Shown here: in pieces, positions 10,490-21,364 of the stretch | Layout of the letters: every line of letters starts with the position of its first letter | How positions within the stretch are numbered: position 1 is the stretch's first letter | Source of the DNA: Pollenia angustigena | Lineage: Eukaryota > Arthropoda > Insecta > Diptera > Polleniidae | Reading direction: 5' to 3' | DNA length: 64,000 nt | NCBI GenBank assembly: GCA_930367215.1 | Contig: OV884058.1 | Location: 195,318,208 to 195,382,207, forward strand | Program-made: the position numbers and the translations under genes | The notes under the pieces: generated by a model | The model's database searches: none | Told to the model about the DNA's origin: nothing | What the model saw: only the letters and a program-made list of their open reading frames with translations

Positions 10490-10754
10490 TGTAGGTTCCA
10501 CAAATCAACCTTCATCACTCTAAAGCGGCGTCAGCTGCCCTTCTCCTCCGATTGGCTTCAGGCACGGAGGAGCTTATATGTATCCAAGAACCATTGTTGT
10601 ATAGAGACAGGGTTTGCGGACTCAGTTTAGACGGCTATAGTACTCTGTACGCAGCCGATCAAGGTAAGACCAGGGCTTGCGTTATGGTCAAAAACATCCT
10701 TAAAGCTTTCATTCTTTCTGATTTTAGCGATAAGGACACCTGCACTGTCGCAGT
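10486..10754 (+). pseudogene. LINE ORF2 N-terminal stub with stop at codon 3
   Basis: The first ~90 codons of the endonuclease are present but codon 3 is TAG (10492-10494), where copy 1 has AAG. The sequence ends abruptly at 10754 against the gypsy-type RT. Confidence 0.8.
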
Positions 10755-11744
10755 CACAAAAGCAGTATACTGGATTGAGTCCTTATCCATTGGTACTTGA
10801 TGGAAACTATTTTCCAAATCAAGTGTCGAAAAATATCTCTTATTCCCCAAATAATCGAGGCAATCCTCAATTAGTGGCAGAGGGTAATTATCCTTCAGAG
10901 TGATTTTATTTAACGACCGATAATCAACGCACATTCTCAAGTCCCCGTTCTTTCTCCTTACTAGCACAATAGGGGAGGCATATGGCGACTCGCTCGCACG
11001 AATTATACCTTTCTCTAACAGTTCCTCAAGTTTTTTCTTAACTTTGGCTCGCTCGCGATAAGAGAGTCTTCGGGGCCCACTGTAAACCGGTACGTCATTT
11101 GTCAACCTGATTCTCATACAATAATTCAGAGGCTTGTCAATATTTTCTAAAACACTGAAATAGTTTTCCTCAATAACCGATTTTAAAGCATAAGCATTCG
11201 CTGAAGTCAAATTGCTATCTATACATATATCGGACTTAGACCCGATCACACAAACAGTCGGCATTATTTCCTCACACTCATTTTCATCAATTATGTCTAA
11301 CTTGTATATACCCTCAGGCCTATCTATTTCAGAAAGAATTAAGTCACTTTCGTTAACAATACTCCAATCAGATTTTAAAATATTTTTATCATTTCTTACA
11401 TTAAATGGCAAAACATCAAATATCTTATTTGTAGTTTCAATGGCTGAAACTTCATTTTCTTGCGGATCTCTGTACACGTTGAAAGACTTAAGCGCACTGA
11501 TTATTTCAATATTTGGTTTATTTCCAATTTTTAAATTCATATTCAAAAGTTTTTTCTTATTGTAACATATTTTTAGTTTACATAAATGTATATTAAGCTT
11601 TAACAAAAGATCGCGACCAATTAGCATTGGTATAATAGCCTCTTCATCTGGCAGCACAAAAAAATCATGTGATATGTATTTGTTGGATAGAGAAATTTCG
11701 CATTGAATACGGCCCAGCACATTCAATTTTCTATTTCCCACACC
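10755..11744 (-). pseudogene. Ty3/gypsy-type pol fragment (protease end + RT start)
   Basis: Read right to left, the frame encodes the C-terminal part of an aspartic protease (MLIGRDLLLKLNI), a linker, then the RT thumb and palm start: YSGPRRLSYRERAKVKK, GIIRASESPYASPIVLVRRK, LRMCVDYRSLN and STLDLENSFHQVPMD. It stops at the residues AFVT, before the catalytic YxDD motif, at the border of the duplicated LINE block. RNase H and integrase are absent. Its upstream part is the gag at 15076-16577, separated by the tandem array. Confidence 0.85.
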
Positions 11745-14700
11745 AATTAGTATTGTGGTTATTTTGTTGAACTATTTATGGTTTTAATCCAAATTTTTTT
11801 TAATATTTTTAATTAGGCTTAAGTTCATGAAATTTAATTTTTATTAAATTATTTTTATGAAGAAAGGAATTTTTACAACATGAAAATTAATTAAAATTGT
11901 TATTGATAATCTTTCATTCTTGACGTGGCTCGGGCTCGAACCCTGGCCGGCAGGTTACCATGACATGTTTCGATCGCAACCACTCGATCTCCTCAGATGG
12001 ATTTGCCGTCTTACACTCGCAGCCATCGACGACTGCTGACGTCACTAGTCAAACATCAATCCTTAAACCAAATTGTATTTTAACATTTGGTAGATCGAAA
12101 TTTGCTTTCCTGAATGATTATCCATTTTAATTGATTTTACATGTTTTTTCCTTTACTTCTGTTTTTTCGTACTTTCGTCAAGAATTTTTCTTGAAGTCCA
12201 AGTACATTTTTTGTTTTTTCACTTTGTCTTTCTCTTTTCTGTTGACCTTTTTTAGCACAACTTGAAGGACAAATGTACACATAGAGCTCGTGCCTTAGCT
12301 TTAACAATAATTAGTATTGTGGTTATTTTGTTGAACTATTTATGGTTTTAATCCAAATTTTTTTAATATTTTTAATTAGGCTTAAGTTCATGAAATTTAA
12401 TTTTTATTAAATTATTTTTATGAAGAAAGGAATTTTTACAACATGAAAATTAATTAAAATTGTTATTGATAATCTTTCATTCTTGACGTGGCTCGGGCTC
12501 GAACCCTGGCCGGCAGGTTACCATGACATGTTTCGATCGCAACCACTCGATCTCCTCAGATGGATTTGCCGTCTTACACTCGCAGCCATCGACGACTGCT
12601 GACGTCACTAGTCAAACATCAATCCTTAAACCAAATTGTATTTTAACATTTGGTAGATCGAAATTTGCTTTCCTGAATGATTATCCATTTTAATTGATTT
12701 TACATGTTTTTTCCTTTACTTCTGTTTTTTCGTACTTTCGTCAAGAATTTTTCTTGAAGTCCAAGTACATTTTTTGTTTTTTCACTTTGTCTTTCTCTTT
12801 TCTGTTGACCTTTTTTAGCACAACTTGAAGGACAAATGTACACATAGAGCTCGTGCCTTAGCTTTAACAATAATTAGTATTGTGGTTATTTTGTTGAACT
12901 ATTTATGGTTTTAATCCAAATTTTTTTAATATTTTTAATTAGGCTTAAGTTCATGAAATTTAATTTTTATTAAATTATTTTTATGAAGAAAGGAATTTTT
13001 ACAACATGAAAATTAATTAAAATTGTTATTGATAATCTTTCATTCTTGACGTGGCTCGGGCTCGAACCCTGGCCGGCAGGTTACCATGACATGTTTCGAT
13101 CGCAACCACTCGATCTCCTCAGATGGATTTGCCGTCTTACACTCGCAGCCATCGACGACTGCTGACGTCACTAGTCAAACATCAATCCTTAAACCAAATT
13201 GTATTTTAACATTTGGTAGATCGAAATTTGCTTTCCTGAATGATTATCCATTTTAATTGATTTTACATGTTTTTTCCTTTACTTCTGTTTTTTCGTACTT
13301 TCGTCAAGAATTTTTCTTGAAGTCCAAGTACATTTTTTGTTTTTTCACTTTGTCTTTCTCTTTTCTGTTGACCTTTTTTAGCACAACTTGAAGGACAAAT
13401 GTACACATAGAGCTCGTGCCTTAGCTTTAACAATAATTAGTATTGTGGTTATTTTGTTGAACTATTTATGGTTTTAATCCAAATTTTTTTAATATTTTTA
13501 ATTAGGCTTAAGTTCATGAAATTTAATTTTTATTAAATTATTTTTATGAAGAAAGGAATTTTTACAACATGAAAATTAATTAAAATTGTTATTGATAATC
13601 TTTCATTCTTGACGTGGCTCGGGCTCGAACCCTGGCCGGCAGGTTACCATGACATGTTTCGATCGCAACCACTCGATCTCCTCAGATGGATTTGCCGTCT
13701 TACACTCGCAGCCATCGACGACTGCTGACGTCACTAGTCAAACATCAATCCTTAAACCAAATTGTATTTTAACATTTGGTAGATCGAAATTTGCTTTCCT
13801 GAATGATTATCCATTTTAATTGATTTTACATGTTTTTTCCTTTACTTCTGTTTTTTCGTACTTTCGTCAAGAATTTTTCTTGAAGTCCAAGTACATTTTT
13901 TGTTTTTTCACTTTATCTTTCTCTTTTCTGTTGACCTTTTTTAGCACAACTTGAAGGACAAATGTACACATAGAGCTCGTGCCTTAGCTTTAACAATAAT
14001 TAGTATTGTGGTTATTTTGTTGAACTATTTATGGTTTTAATCCAAATTTTTTTAATATTTTTAATTAGGCTTAAGTTCATGAAATTTAATTTTTATTAAA
14101 TTATTTTTATGAAGAAAGGAATTTTTACAACATGAAAATTAATTAAAATTGTTATTGATAATCTTTCATTCTTGACGTGGCTCGGGCTCGAACCCTGGCC
14201 GGCAGGTTACCATGACATGTTTCGATCGCAACCACTCGATCTCCTCAGATGGATTTGCCGTCTTACACTCGCAGCCATCGACGACTGCTGACGTCACTAG
14301 TCAAACATCAATCCTTAAACCAAATTGTATTTTAACATTTGGTAGATCGAAATTTGCTTTCCTGAATGATTATCCATTTTAATTGATTTTACATGTTTTT
14401 TCCTTTACTTCTGTTTTTTCGTACTTTCGTCAAGAATTTTTCTTGAAGTCCAAGTACATTTTTTGTTTTTTCACTTTGTCTTTCTCTTTTCTGTTGACCT
14501 TTTTTAGCACAACTTGAAGGACAAATGTACACATAGAGCTCGTGCCTTAGCTTTAACAATAATTAGTATTGTGGTTATTTTGTTGAACTATTTATGGTTT
14601 TAATCCAAATTTTTTTAATATTTTTAATTAGGCTTAAGTTCATGAAATTTAATTTTTATTAAATTATTTTTATGAAGAAAGGAATTTTTACAACATGAAA

Positions 14701-15075
14701 ATTAATTAAAATTGTTATTGATAATCTTTCATTCTTGACGTGGCTCGGGCTCGAACCCTGGCCGGCAGGTTACCATGACATGTTTCGATCGCAACCACTC
14801 GATCTCCTCAGATGGATTTGCCGTCTTACACTCGCAGCCATCGACGACTGCTGACGTCACTAGTCAAACATCAATCCTTAAACCAAATTGTATTTTAACA
14901 TTTGGTAGATCGAAATTTGCTTTCCTGAATGATTATCCATTTTAATTGATTTTACATGTTTTTTCCTTTACTTCTGTTTTTTCGTACTTTCGTCAAGAAT
15001 TTTTCTTGAAGTCCAAGTACATTTTTTGTTTTTTCACTTTGTCTTTCTCTTTTCTGTTGACCTTTTTTAGCACAA
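11745..15075. repeat. Tandem array, ~5.9 copies of a 563-bp unit
   Basis: Units start (AATTAGTATTGTGG) at 11745, 12309, 12872, 13435, 13998 and 14561, so the period is 563-564 bp; the last unit stops at 15075. Copies are nearly identical (for example one G/A difference near 13914 and one extra T in unit 1), which implies recent expansion or homogenisation. On the minus strand each unit has a D-arm-like hairpin GATCGAGTGGTTGCGATC and a pol III B-box match GGTTCGAGCCC (11932-11942 in unit 1). The array interrupts the protease region of the gypsy-type element. Other copies lie at 33572-34200 and 39047-40325. Confidence 0.95.
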
Positions 15076-16577
15076 TCTATAATTGTTTAAAGTATTCACG
15101 TCTTCTAATTTAAATGGCACAAGTGATTTTTTTATGTAGCTAATGGGACTACCGGAATCAAGTAAAGAAAAAATTCTAGTTAACTCAGTGCGCTTATTCT
15201 GTCTAAAGGCAACACTTACCATTTGGAATGCGTCTAAATCCTCTCCGTCAACAATCGCTGCGGCGATACTCTTCTTTTTCGGGCAATTCTGGTGAAAATT
15301 ACCAACTTCTGCGCATATGAAGCACGAGTTTGCTGGACGTTTCGGTTTGGGACATCGACTTTGGTAATGTCCAAACTGTGAGCAATTATAACAGCGGACT
15401 TCGGAGTCTGGTACTTTGGCATCAATTTTTTCACCAACTGCGGTCGACTTAGGTTTGTTTACTATGGCTACGTTGACACTTTTTGTTGGCCCAGTACGTG
15501 CGTGTTGGCGGCGTTGTTCGTATCTATCCATACGTTTTATTAACTCGTCTACAGTATTTGCGCCGTATAAATATGTAATAGCATTGCTGTTATCTGCTCT
15601 TCAATGTCTGACCTGGCTGCGATCGACTGCATAGCCACCAAATAACTCAAACAAGTTTCACTTGCTTCCAACGTACGAGACCGAAGTTGGCGGTATACCT
15701 CCTGACGCGATATGCTACGTTTAAACATCTTTATTAGATTAGACTTCAGTGCCTCGTACTCGATCAAGCCTAGATTATCGACATATTTCATTGCTGTCCC
15801 TTCTAATCGTCGACGAACACCCACACATTTTTCTTTTTCAGTGTAGCCACAAATGTTTGCATAGTCTTCGAAATGGACAAACCATTTTGTTATGTCGTGG
15901 TGGTCATCTCCGCTGAAACGTGGTATAGCCGAATCCAGCTCCATCAAATCTATACGACGGGCGTGTGCGGCTGGATATTCACGAGATTCCAACTCTCGTA
16001 TTTGCTGCTGTATCTTCATCATTTCTAATCGGATTCGTAAATTTTTAAGTTCGTTTTCAGCATTCAATAAATTTATGCCAACAGCAGACACACCAGCAGA
16101 CTGACCGGTGGCATCCGAACTCGGTGAATGTTTGGCACTGGCAGCAGATTCATTTTCATCCCCAAGGGCAGCAGGGATATTAGACTGTGTCTGAATATTG
16201 TCAGCAGGCATGTCGACACTGGCATCGGCTATATTCACGGCCGAAATATTGGCTGCGGAAGTATTGGCGGCAGGCCTATTAGCAGCAGGAACGGTGGTAT
16301 TAGCATCGGACACATTAACAGCGGAGACATCTGCATCGAAAGCATTTACAGCCGGCCCATCTATATTATCCTCATTGGCGGCTGTGGCCTTAAAATCATT
16401 TACCAGTACATTAGAATCACCAAAATGTGGTTCCGGAATTTCCGCTGAATTTTCCCGCTTGTGTACTGCATCGTATAGTATCCTTATCTGAGTCAATGTG
16501 GCCGATTCGGGAAATTCTACTCCGGCTGTTTTCAATTCCTCTGTCATCACGTGTCGGCTAGGGCGCAAGTCCATCAC
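15076..16577 (-). pseudogene. Ty3/gypsy-type gag and protease start, frame-shifted
   Basis: The ATG is at 16577. The first ~220 residues hold a low-complexity stretch of Ala/Asn/Ser/Val repeats (AANTSAANISAVNIADAS), then a capsid-like region (IPRFSGDDHHDITKWFVHFE, YRQLRSRTLEASETCLSYL). A frameshift near 15550-15640 moves the remainder to another frame: nucleocapsid knuckle 1 CYNCSQFGHYQSRC is intact, while knuckle 2 CFICAEVGNFHQNC has Asn where the zinc-binding His should be. The protease active site LLDSGSPISY follows. The frame is then broken by the tandem array. Gag would package element RNA; this copy is dead. Confidence 0.85.
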
Positions 16578-16882
16578 TTTTCTATTAAATGCTTTTCAAT
16601 CCTTCTTGTTTACTTAGTTTTATAGTGTGGTGCATCTGTTGAACCCCACACCTGATGTTATAGTAACTTTATTTTTTATATATAATGTCTTTTATTTTTT
16701 GAGTTTTAATTTTCTTTTATTAAAAACAATTAAGATGCTAACTTCTTCAATTCATCAAACCGAAAATAAAATTAACCGGAAAACTCCTGCTGTCATCAGT
16801 CAATCCTGAAGTTGGTTGCAATTTACATAAACAGCTGTCATTACATTGCCAATTCAGGGTTGCCATATGACAGATTACTTCA
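16578..16882 (-). other. Leader region upstream of gypsy-type gag
   Basis: Non-coding. On the minus strand there is a stretch GGTGTGGGGTTCAAC (around 16630-16650) that may be part of a leader or primer-binding region, but no LTR pair could be identified because the 3' half of the element is lost. Confidence 0.3.
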
Positions 16883-17166
16883 CTTAAAAAATAACCACAA
16901 TTGCACAATTGTGCAAAGAAATGGAAATCCCTGTTTTAAAATCATTGTACAATGTCAAAAACAGAAATAAAACAAAACAAAAACATAGATAATAAATAAA
17001 ATAAAAAAGATAATAAAACAAAAAAAAAAAAAGATGTACCTACATACAGTTATTGTATATTTATTTATATAAATAAATATATTTAGAGGCCTCAAAACAG
17101 GCCTTGCAATATTTGCGATATTTCCCGCTGAATGAGAGTGTTTCTCAGTAAACAATTATATTTTTT
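16883..17166. repeat. ~285-bp dispersed repeat, copy 2 (partner 8206-8490)
   Basis: Near-identical to 8206-8490 in the same orientation; the A-run is shorter. Class not recognised. The right border is followed by AT-rich unique sequence leading to the NT5DC1-like gene. Confidence 0.8.
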
Positions 17167-17462
17167 AATTATGTGATATTGTTTTTTAATACAGCTATAC
17201 TGTTCATAGAATAATAAGAGCAGACAATTTTTAGGTTGATTTGCGCAGGATAATATTTGATCACAGACCCATAGTTTCTTGAAAATTTTTCCTTAAAATT
17301 TCGCGTCGATTGTTTATTTGCTATACGATTTTTGACAAAAAAATATTACCCGCCCTAATGTTCATGTAAAAGCAAAATGTAAATGGCTTTTGACATCTTA
17401 AAGGAATAAGGAAAATAAACATCTGGCTATATTTATAGCAGGTAGTCTCGGAAAGTCAGCAG

Positions 17463-17709
17463 CAAGGTATATTTATAGCAGGTAGTCTCCGAAAGCCAGC
17501 TGGTTATTTTTTATTGGCTTGTTTTGTGATACAAACTGTCAAATTTTGTATAGTAAACAGGTAAAAAAGTTTTTTGCTGTATCTTTTGTCTCTTTTCAAC
17601 CCCTTTGCTGTTTGACAGTTCGTACAACAAAACAACAATAAAAAGCCCTGTTGTTTGTTTTATTGTACAATTGTTGTAATCTCGCGGCTACCTGCTATAA
17701 ATATACCTG
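17463..17709. mobile_element. ~247-bp MITE, CAAGGTATATTTATAG family, copy 1
   Basis: Inverted ends: left CAAGGTATATTTATAGCAGG, right its complement ending CCTGCTATAAATATACCTG. The interior matches the copy at 25296-25542 (TGTTTGACAGTTCGTA, TGTTGTTTGTTTTATTGTAC). A second, partial left end with the same core lies just upstream at 17426-17460, so two ends are stacked. No clean target duplication is visible here. Confidence 0.8.
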
Positions 17710-17749
17710 AAATAAACCTTGGCGTAGACCTTATGGATGGACCTTTAAT

Positions 17750-17773
17750 CAAGGCGAATTTAAATTCGCCTTG
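17750..17773. mobile_element. 24-bp palindrome made only of CAAGG-type element ends
   Basis: CAAGGCGAATTT is joined directly to its own reverse complement. The first 11 bases equal the terminus of the 448-bp element at 2348-2795. The flanks CCTTTAAT (17742-17749) and ACTTTAAT (17774-17781) match at 7 of 8 bases, like an aged 8-bp target duplication. It may be an internal-deletion product with almost nothing left but both ends, or a chance palindrome. Confidence 0.5.
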
Positions 17774-17995
17774 ACTTTAATGTTATAAAAATATTTCCAG
17801 CCTTCGCCGTTAATTCCCCCTATTTAGTGATAATAGTTTTCGAAGCGATTACTTCTGCTGGGTAATATGACGTCATGGAGTCTTATATTTTTGTTTACAA
17901 AGATGTTGACTAAAAATTGCAAAATAAATGCAACTTTATAATATACATAGTTTCAATAATTAAATGTAAATCTTGTTTTAAGTGATAAGATAAAA

Positions 17996-19522
17996 ATGTT
18001 TTGCTTAAGTGTTCGCTGTCTGAAAAGTAGTTTTAAACTTGACAATATTACGCTGGAAAAATTACGTAACAATGTTGTGCTAACAGCTGCACACCAACTC
18101 ATATGTGTACAAAATAGCAAAAATTTCAGCAACGCCATCATCTCAAATCTAAATAAAAGCAATCAAAGTACAACAATAAAAGGGAACCTACAAATGTTGC
18201 GTTATTCTGCCAATACAGTAATGACGCATTTCAAGGAACTCCGCATGTTAGACTATGATGTCATAGGGTTCGATTTGGATGGAACTCTTTTGAGATATGA
18301 TCTTAACAACATGGTAGTGTTGGAGCATGAGTTACTAAAAGAGTTTTTGGTCAAAGAAAGGAACTATCCTAAGGAATTGTTAGGCCAGAAGTTTAAAGGA
18401 GATTTTTTGCAAAAAGGTCTAATTATTGATTGTGAGCGTGGAAATATTTTAAAACTAAGTGAAAACGGTACCATATTAAAAGCTTCACATGGCACGAGGT
18501 TTATGGTTGATGATGCAATTTGTCAAGTCTATGGTGTTGAACGAAAATGGGATATAGCTCAAGAATATATAAAGGATCCTCTGTCCGCCTGGAATGGTCC
18601 TATAGCAGAAAAGTTGAGAACGCTTTTGGATTACTTTGATATCGGGGCTTCATTAGTTTTTGCCCAAACAGTGGATATCTTAGATAAATTATCGCCTAAT
18701 GAATACTATTTGGGTAAAAACGACTATAAAATATGGCCTGATATGCTTGCTGGTCTTATTAGAATCTACAGTCGTGAACATTTTGCTTCAGGAGAAAGTG
18801 CTTACTTTGAGGCTTTAAAGGGAAATCCGGATAAATATTTATTGAAAACAAACAAAAATGTAATTAAACTGTTAAAAGATTTAAAAGCCTCAGGAAAAGC
18901 TTTATATTTGCTGACAGGATCGAATATAGATTTTGCTGATTTTACTGCTTCCTATGCTTTATGGCCACAATGGCGTGAGCTTTTTGATTATATAATTGGT
19001 TTTGCAAAAAAACCTGGTTTCTTTTTTGCCCAAAGACAATTTCTTCTAATAAAAAATTTGAGAGAAATAGAGGGAAGTGAATTGCCTCTCAATAACCTGC
19101 TGAAGCCAAATTCTTGCTATAGCCAAGGCAATTGGCAGCAACTAAAAGAATCTATGTGTAAACAGATATTACATAAAGAACCTGATCAAGTAAGATCCTT
19201 ATATGTAGGCGATAATCTAATACAAGATGTTTTTGCACCCAATACTATGGCCTCTATTGAAATTTTAGCTCTGAGTGAAGAACTACTAGAACATGACAAT
19301 AATTACGATTTCAAATCTATAGTGCATTCACCTCTATGGGGTTCATATTTTAATGATGACGATGGTACACCCACATTGTGGTCTAAAATTATAGAAAAGT
19401 ATTCACAATTTTGTGTATCAGACATAGATGTGATGGCCGAAATTGGCGTTAAACAAAAAATACAATGTGAAAATAAGGAGGGTTATTTTTCCAAACAACC
19501 AAAAGGTCTTTTAATTCGTTAA
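17996..19522 (+). CDS. NT5DC1: 5'-nucleotidase domain-containing protein 1-like HAD phosphatase
   Basis: An intronless frame of 508 residues. The HAD nucleophile motif GFDLDGTLLRYD places the catalytic Asp at residue 93, the acid/base Asp at 95 and Thr at 97. Motif II is LLTGSN (about 305), the motif III lysine lies in KKPGFFF, and motif IV is YVGDNLIQDVF with its paired acidic residues. The sequences KGLIIDCERGNILKLSENGT and ASHGTRFM are typical of the NT5DC1 branch of the cytosolic 5'-nucleotidase II superfamily, whose substrate is not settled. About 80 residues precede the HAD domain, more than I recall for human NT5DC1; they are basic and poor in acidic residues, so a mitochondrial leader is possible. 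Met67 and Met76 are alternative starts. An AATAAA at 19526-19531 is unusually close to the stop. No frame damage is seen. Confidence 0.88.
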   Translation: MFCLSVRCLKSSFKLDNITLEKLRNNVVLTAAHQLICVQNSKNFSNAIISNLNKSNQSTTIKGNLQMLRYSANTVMTHFKELRMLDYDVIGFDLDGTLLRYDLNNMVVLEHELLKEFLVKERNYPKELLGQKFKGDFLQKGLIIDCERGNILKLSENGTILKASHGTRFMVDDAICQVYGVERKWDIAQEYIKDPLSAWNGPIAEKLRTLLDYFDIGASLVFAQTVDILDKLSPNEYYLGKNDYKIWPDMLAGLIRIYSREHFASGESAYFEALKGNPDKYLLKTNKNVIKLLKDLKASGKALYLLTGSNIDFADFTASYALWPQWRELFDYIIGFAKKPGFFFAQRQFLLIKNLREIEGSELPLNNLLKPNSCYSQGNWQQLKESMCKQILHKEPDQVRSLYVGDNLIQDVFAPNTMASIEILALSEELLEHDNNYDFKSIVHSPLWGSYFNDDDGTPTLWSKIIEKYSQFCVSDIDVMAEIGVKQKIQCENKEGYFSKQPKGLLIR

Positions 19523-20151
19523 AAGAATAAAGCTTAGTGATGATTTTATAAGAATACCTATATTTAAAATTTTTATTTAAGATATACCTATTTAGATTAT
19601 AATAACAATTTGACTGAGTTCAAGTACAAAGATGATAGCTACATACGTTTCTACATAGCTTTATACCTATAATTAGTTAAAAATTAACATTATGTACGTT
19701 CGTTTACTTTTCCAGTAAAATCCATAATGATTAATATGAAAATTTGTGTACGCGAACGCATTTCAGTAAAATCCAGTTCAAATTTTGGGGTAAACGAACG
19801 CAGCCATTGTGGTGCTTTTGTTTTTTAATAATATTCAGGATTTTGCTTTTGTAATATATTTTTATTGGCCTTGATAGGCTTTTGTATATTACTTTTGTTA
19901 AATAAATAAAATATTAAATTAACACATCGAAGAGAAAGAAGAATAAATTTCGATTTTATTCATTAATTTTTTCGAATCTTTGTTTTTTTATCCTAATATT
20001 TTTTATAAAACATTTTATTTTCAGATGCTAATTTAATAGAATAGGTATAAAGCAAAGCGTTTTACATTTATACAAATAGTCTTTATTTTTGGTTTAGAAA
20101 GGTAAACTTGTGAATAAAGCTTATTGTATGTGTATCTATTTACAAACATAT
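19523..20151. other. 3' flank of NT5DC1-like gene
   Basis: AT-rich with several AATAAA-like signals (19526, around 19903-19912). A small imperfect inverted repeat, ACGTTCGTTTAC near 19695 and GTAAACGAACGC near 19791, suggests a decayed MITE. No coding frame. Confidence 0.4.
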
Positions 20152-20280
20152 TCAGCCAAATTATGAATAACAATTCCCCGGGAGTTTTCTCCCTTTTCCC
20201 ATTTTTCCTATGTTAATTCAATTGTAAAAATTGGAAAAGAGAACAAACTACCGGGGAATTGTTATTCATAATTGGGCTGA
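20152..20280. mobile_element. 129-bp fold-back MITE
   Basis: The ends are ~30-bp inverted repeats: TCAGCCAAATTATGAATAAC on the left and GTTATTCATAATTGGGCTGA on the right, each continuing inward into CAATTCCCCGG or its complement. No coding capacity and no obvious target duplication. Confidence 0.75.
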
Positions 20281-20938
20281 TTATTGATTATGTATGTACA
20301 TAAATAAGATTTAAAAAACAATACGAAAAGTAAACAATACGAAAAAATGTGTATTTTTATTTTTACAGTGTACGTACATATACATATATGAACTTTTATG
20401 GTAATGCTTTTTAAATATGCCTATTCGTGATTAAATAAAATTTCAGCAAATCTTTAGTTACATAAAACATTTACAACACAATACGTCAATAAGTTTTTAA
20501 AAATTGTCTATTTTTTTATTTTAAAAATTTTATTTTTTATAAAACTATGTATATAGTATGTACATAAATAAAACAAAGAAGCTTAAAACATTTTCTTCTT
20601 TTTACTCTTTAATATTTAGATGTTTAATGGTCACATTTAAAAATATTTTACTCCCCACACGTAACCAATATTTTCATTAAACATTTTTATATCGTTGTTT
20701 CATTAGTAGGGATGAGATTTTCATGCACTAAAAAATCGAAAATATGCGCATAAAACATGCACTAAAAATTCCAAAATATGCATTAAAAAAATAAAAAATA
20801 TGCACTAAAAACTGACCATTTTCAATAATAAAACGCTTTGTTTTTTTTTATTTTATGTAAAACAAAACAAAATAAAAAATTCTATTGTTGTTTTTATTCT
20901 ATTGTTATTCAAAATATAATATTTTTTAGAACTTACCC

Positions 20939-21071
20939 CCTGTTCATCGATTTCGAACGAAGACTTCGATCGCCTTACTTTAATGTAAACAAAAACAATG
21001 TTTTATAATTTGTTTTTGTTTTAAATGTAAGTTATGCGAACGAAATCTTCGTTCGGAAATAGATGAACAGG
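20939..21071. mobile_element. 133-bp palindromic MITE nested in hAT relic
   Basis: Left arm CCTGTTCATCGATTTCGAAC and right arm CGTTCGGAAATAGATGAACAGG are imperfect inverted complements; both arms also carry CGAACGAAGAC or its complement. A similar fold-back design is at 60565-60695. Confidence 0.7.
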
Positions 21072-21364
21072 CAGTTAATTTAAATAACTACATCATTTAA
21101 ATTGCATAGTCAAATAAATACTTTTTTAAGTAGTAAAGTAAGCCTTTGTCTGTTAAAAAGCTTTTGTACATGGAAAATGATCTCTCAACGTCAACCGAAG
21201 TTGAGGCATACTTCAAGGATGCCAATACAGTTGAAGAATATTAATTTTCTTATTCAGATCCCACATTCGATTCTAGATCAAAAATATTTGAAATTTGTTT
21301 TATTTTTTGAAATCCTCTATTTTTATTTGCAACAGTTTTTGGATTTTTTTTTTAATTTGTCGGG

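Larger units (their letters stand above)
8683..10754. repeat. Segmental duplication, copy 2 (partner 2433-4512)
   Basis: Direct repeat of 2433-4512 with scattered substitutions and single-base indels, for example GCATC versus GGCATC near 9237 and TAA versus TCA in the LINE ORF1. The right edge abuts the truncated RT of the gypsy-type element at 10755. Confidence 0.9.

Noticed and set aside
10552..10800. 82-residue + strand frame bridging LINE and gypsy sequence
   Set aside because: It is the LINE endonuclease start run into antisense gypsy RT; an accidental chimera at the duplication border.
11932..11989. Functional tRNA gene
   Set aside because: A- and B-box motifs are present but no full acceptor stem or convincing anticodon arm could be drawn.
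11745..15075. CRISPR-like array
   Set aside because: Units are 563 bp with no distinct spacers, in a eukaryotic genome; it is a satellite-like tandem repeat.
16128..16491. Two Ile/Gly/Ala-rich + strand frames
   Set aside because: Shadows of the repetitive Ala/Asn/Ser segment of the gypsy-type Gag on the minus strand.
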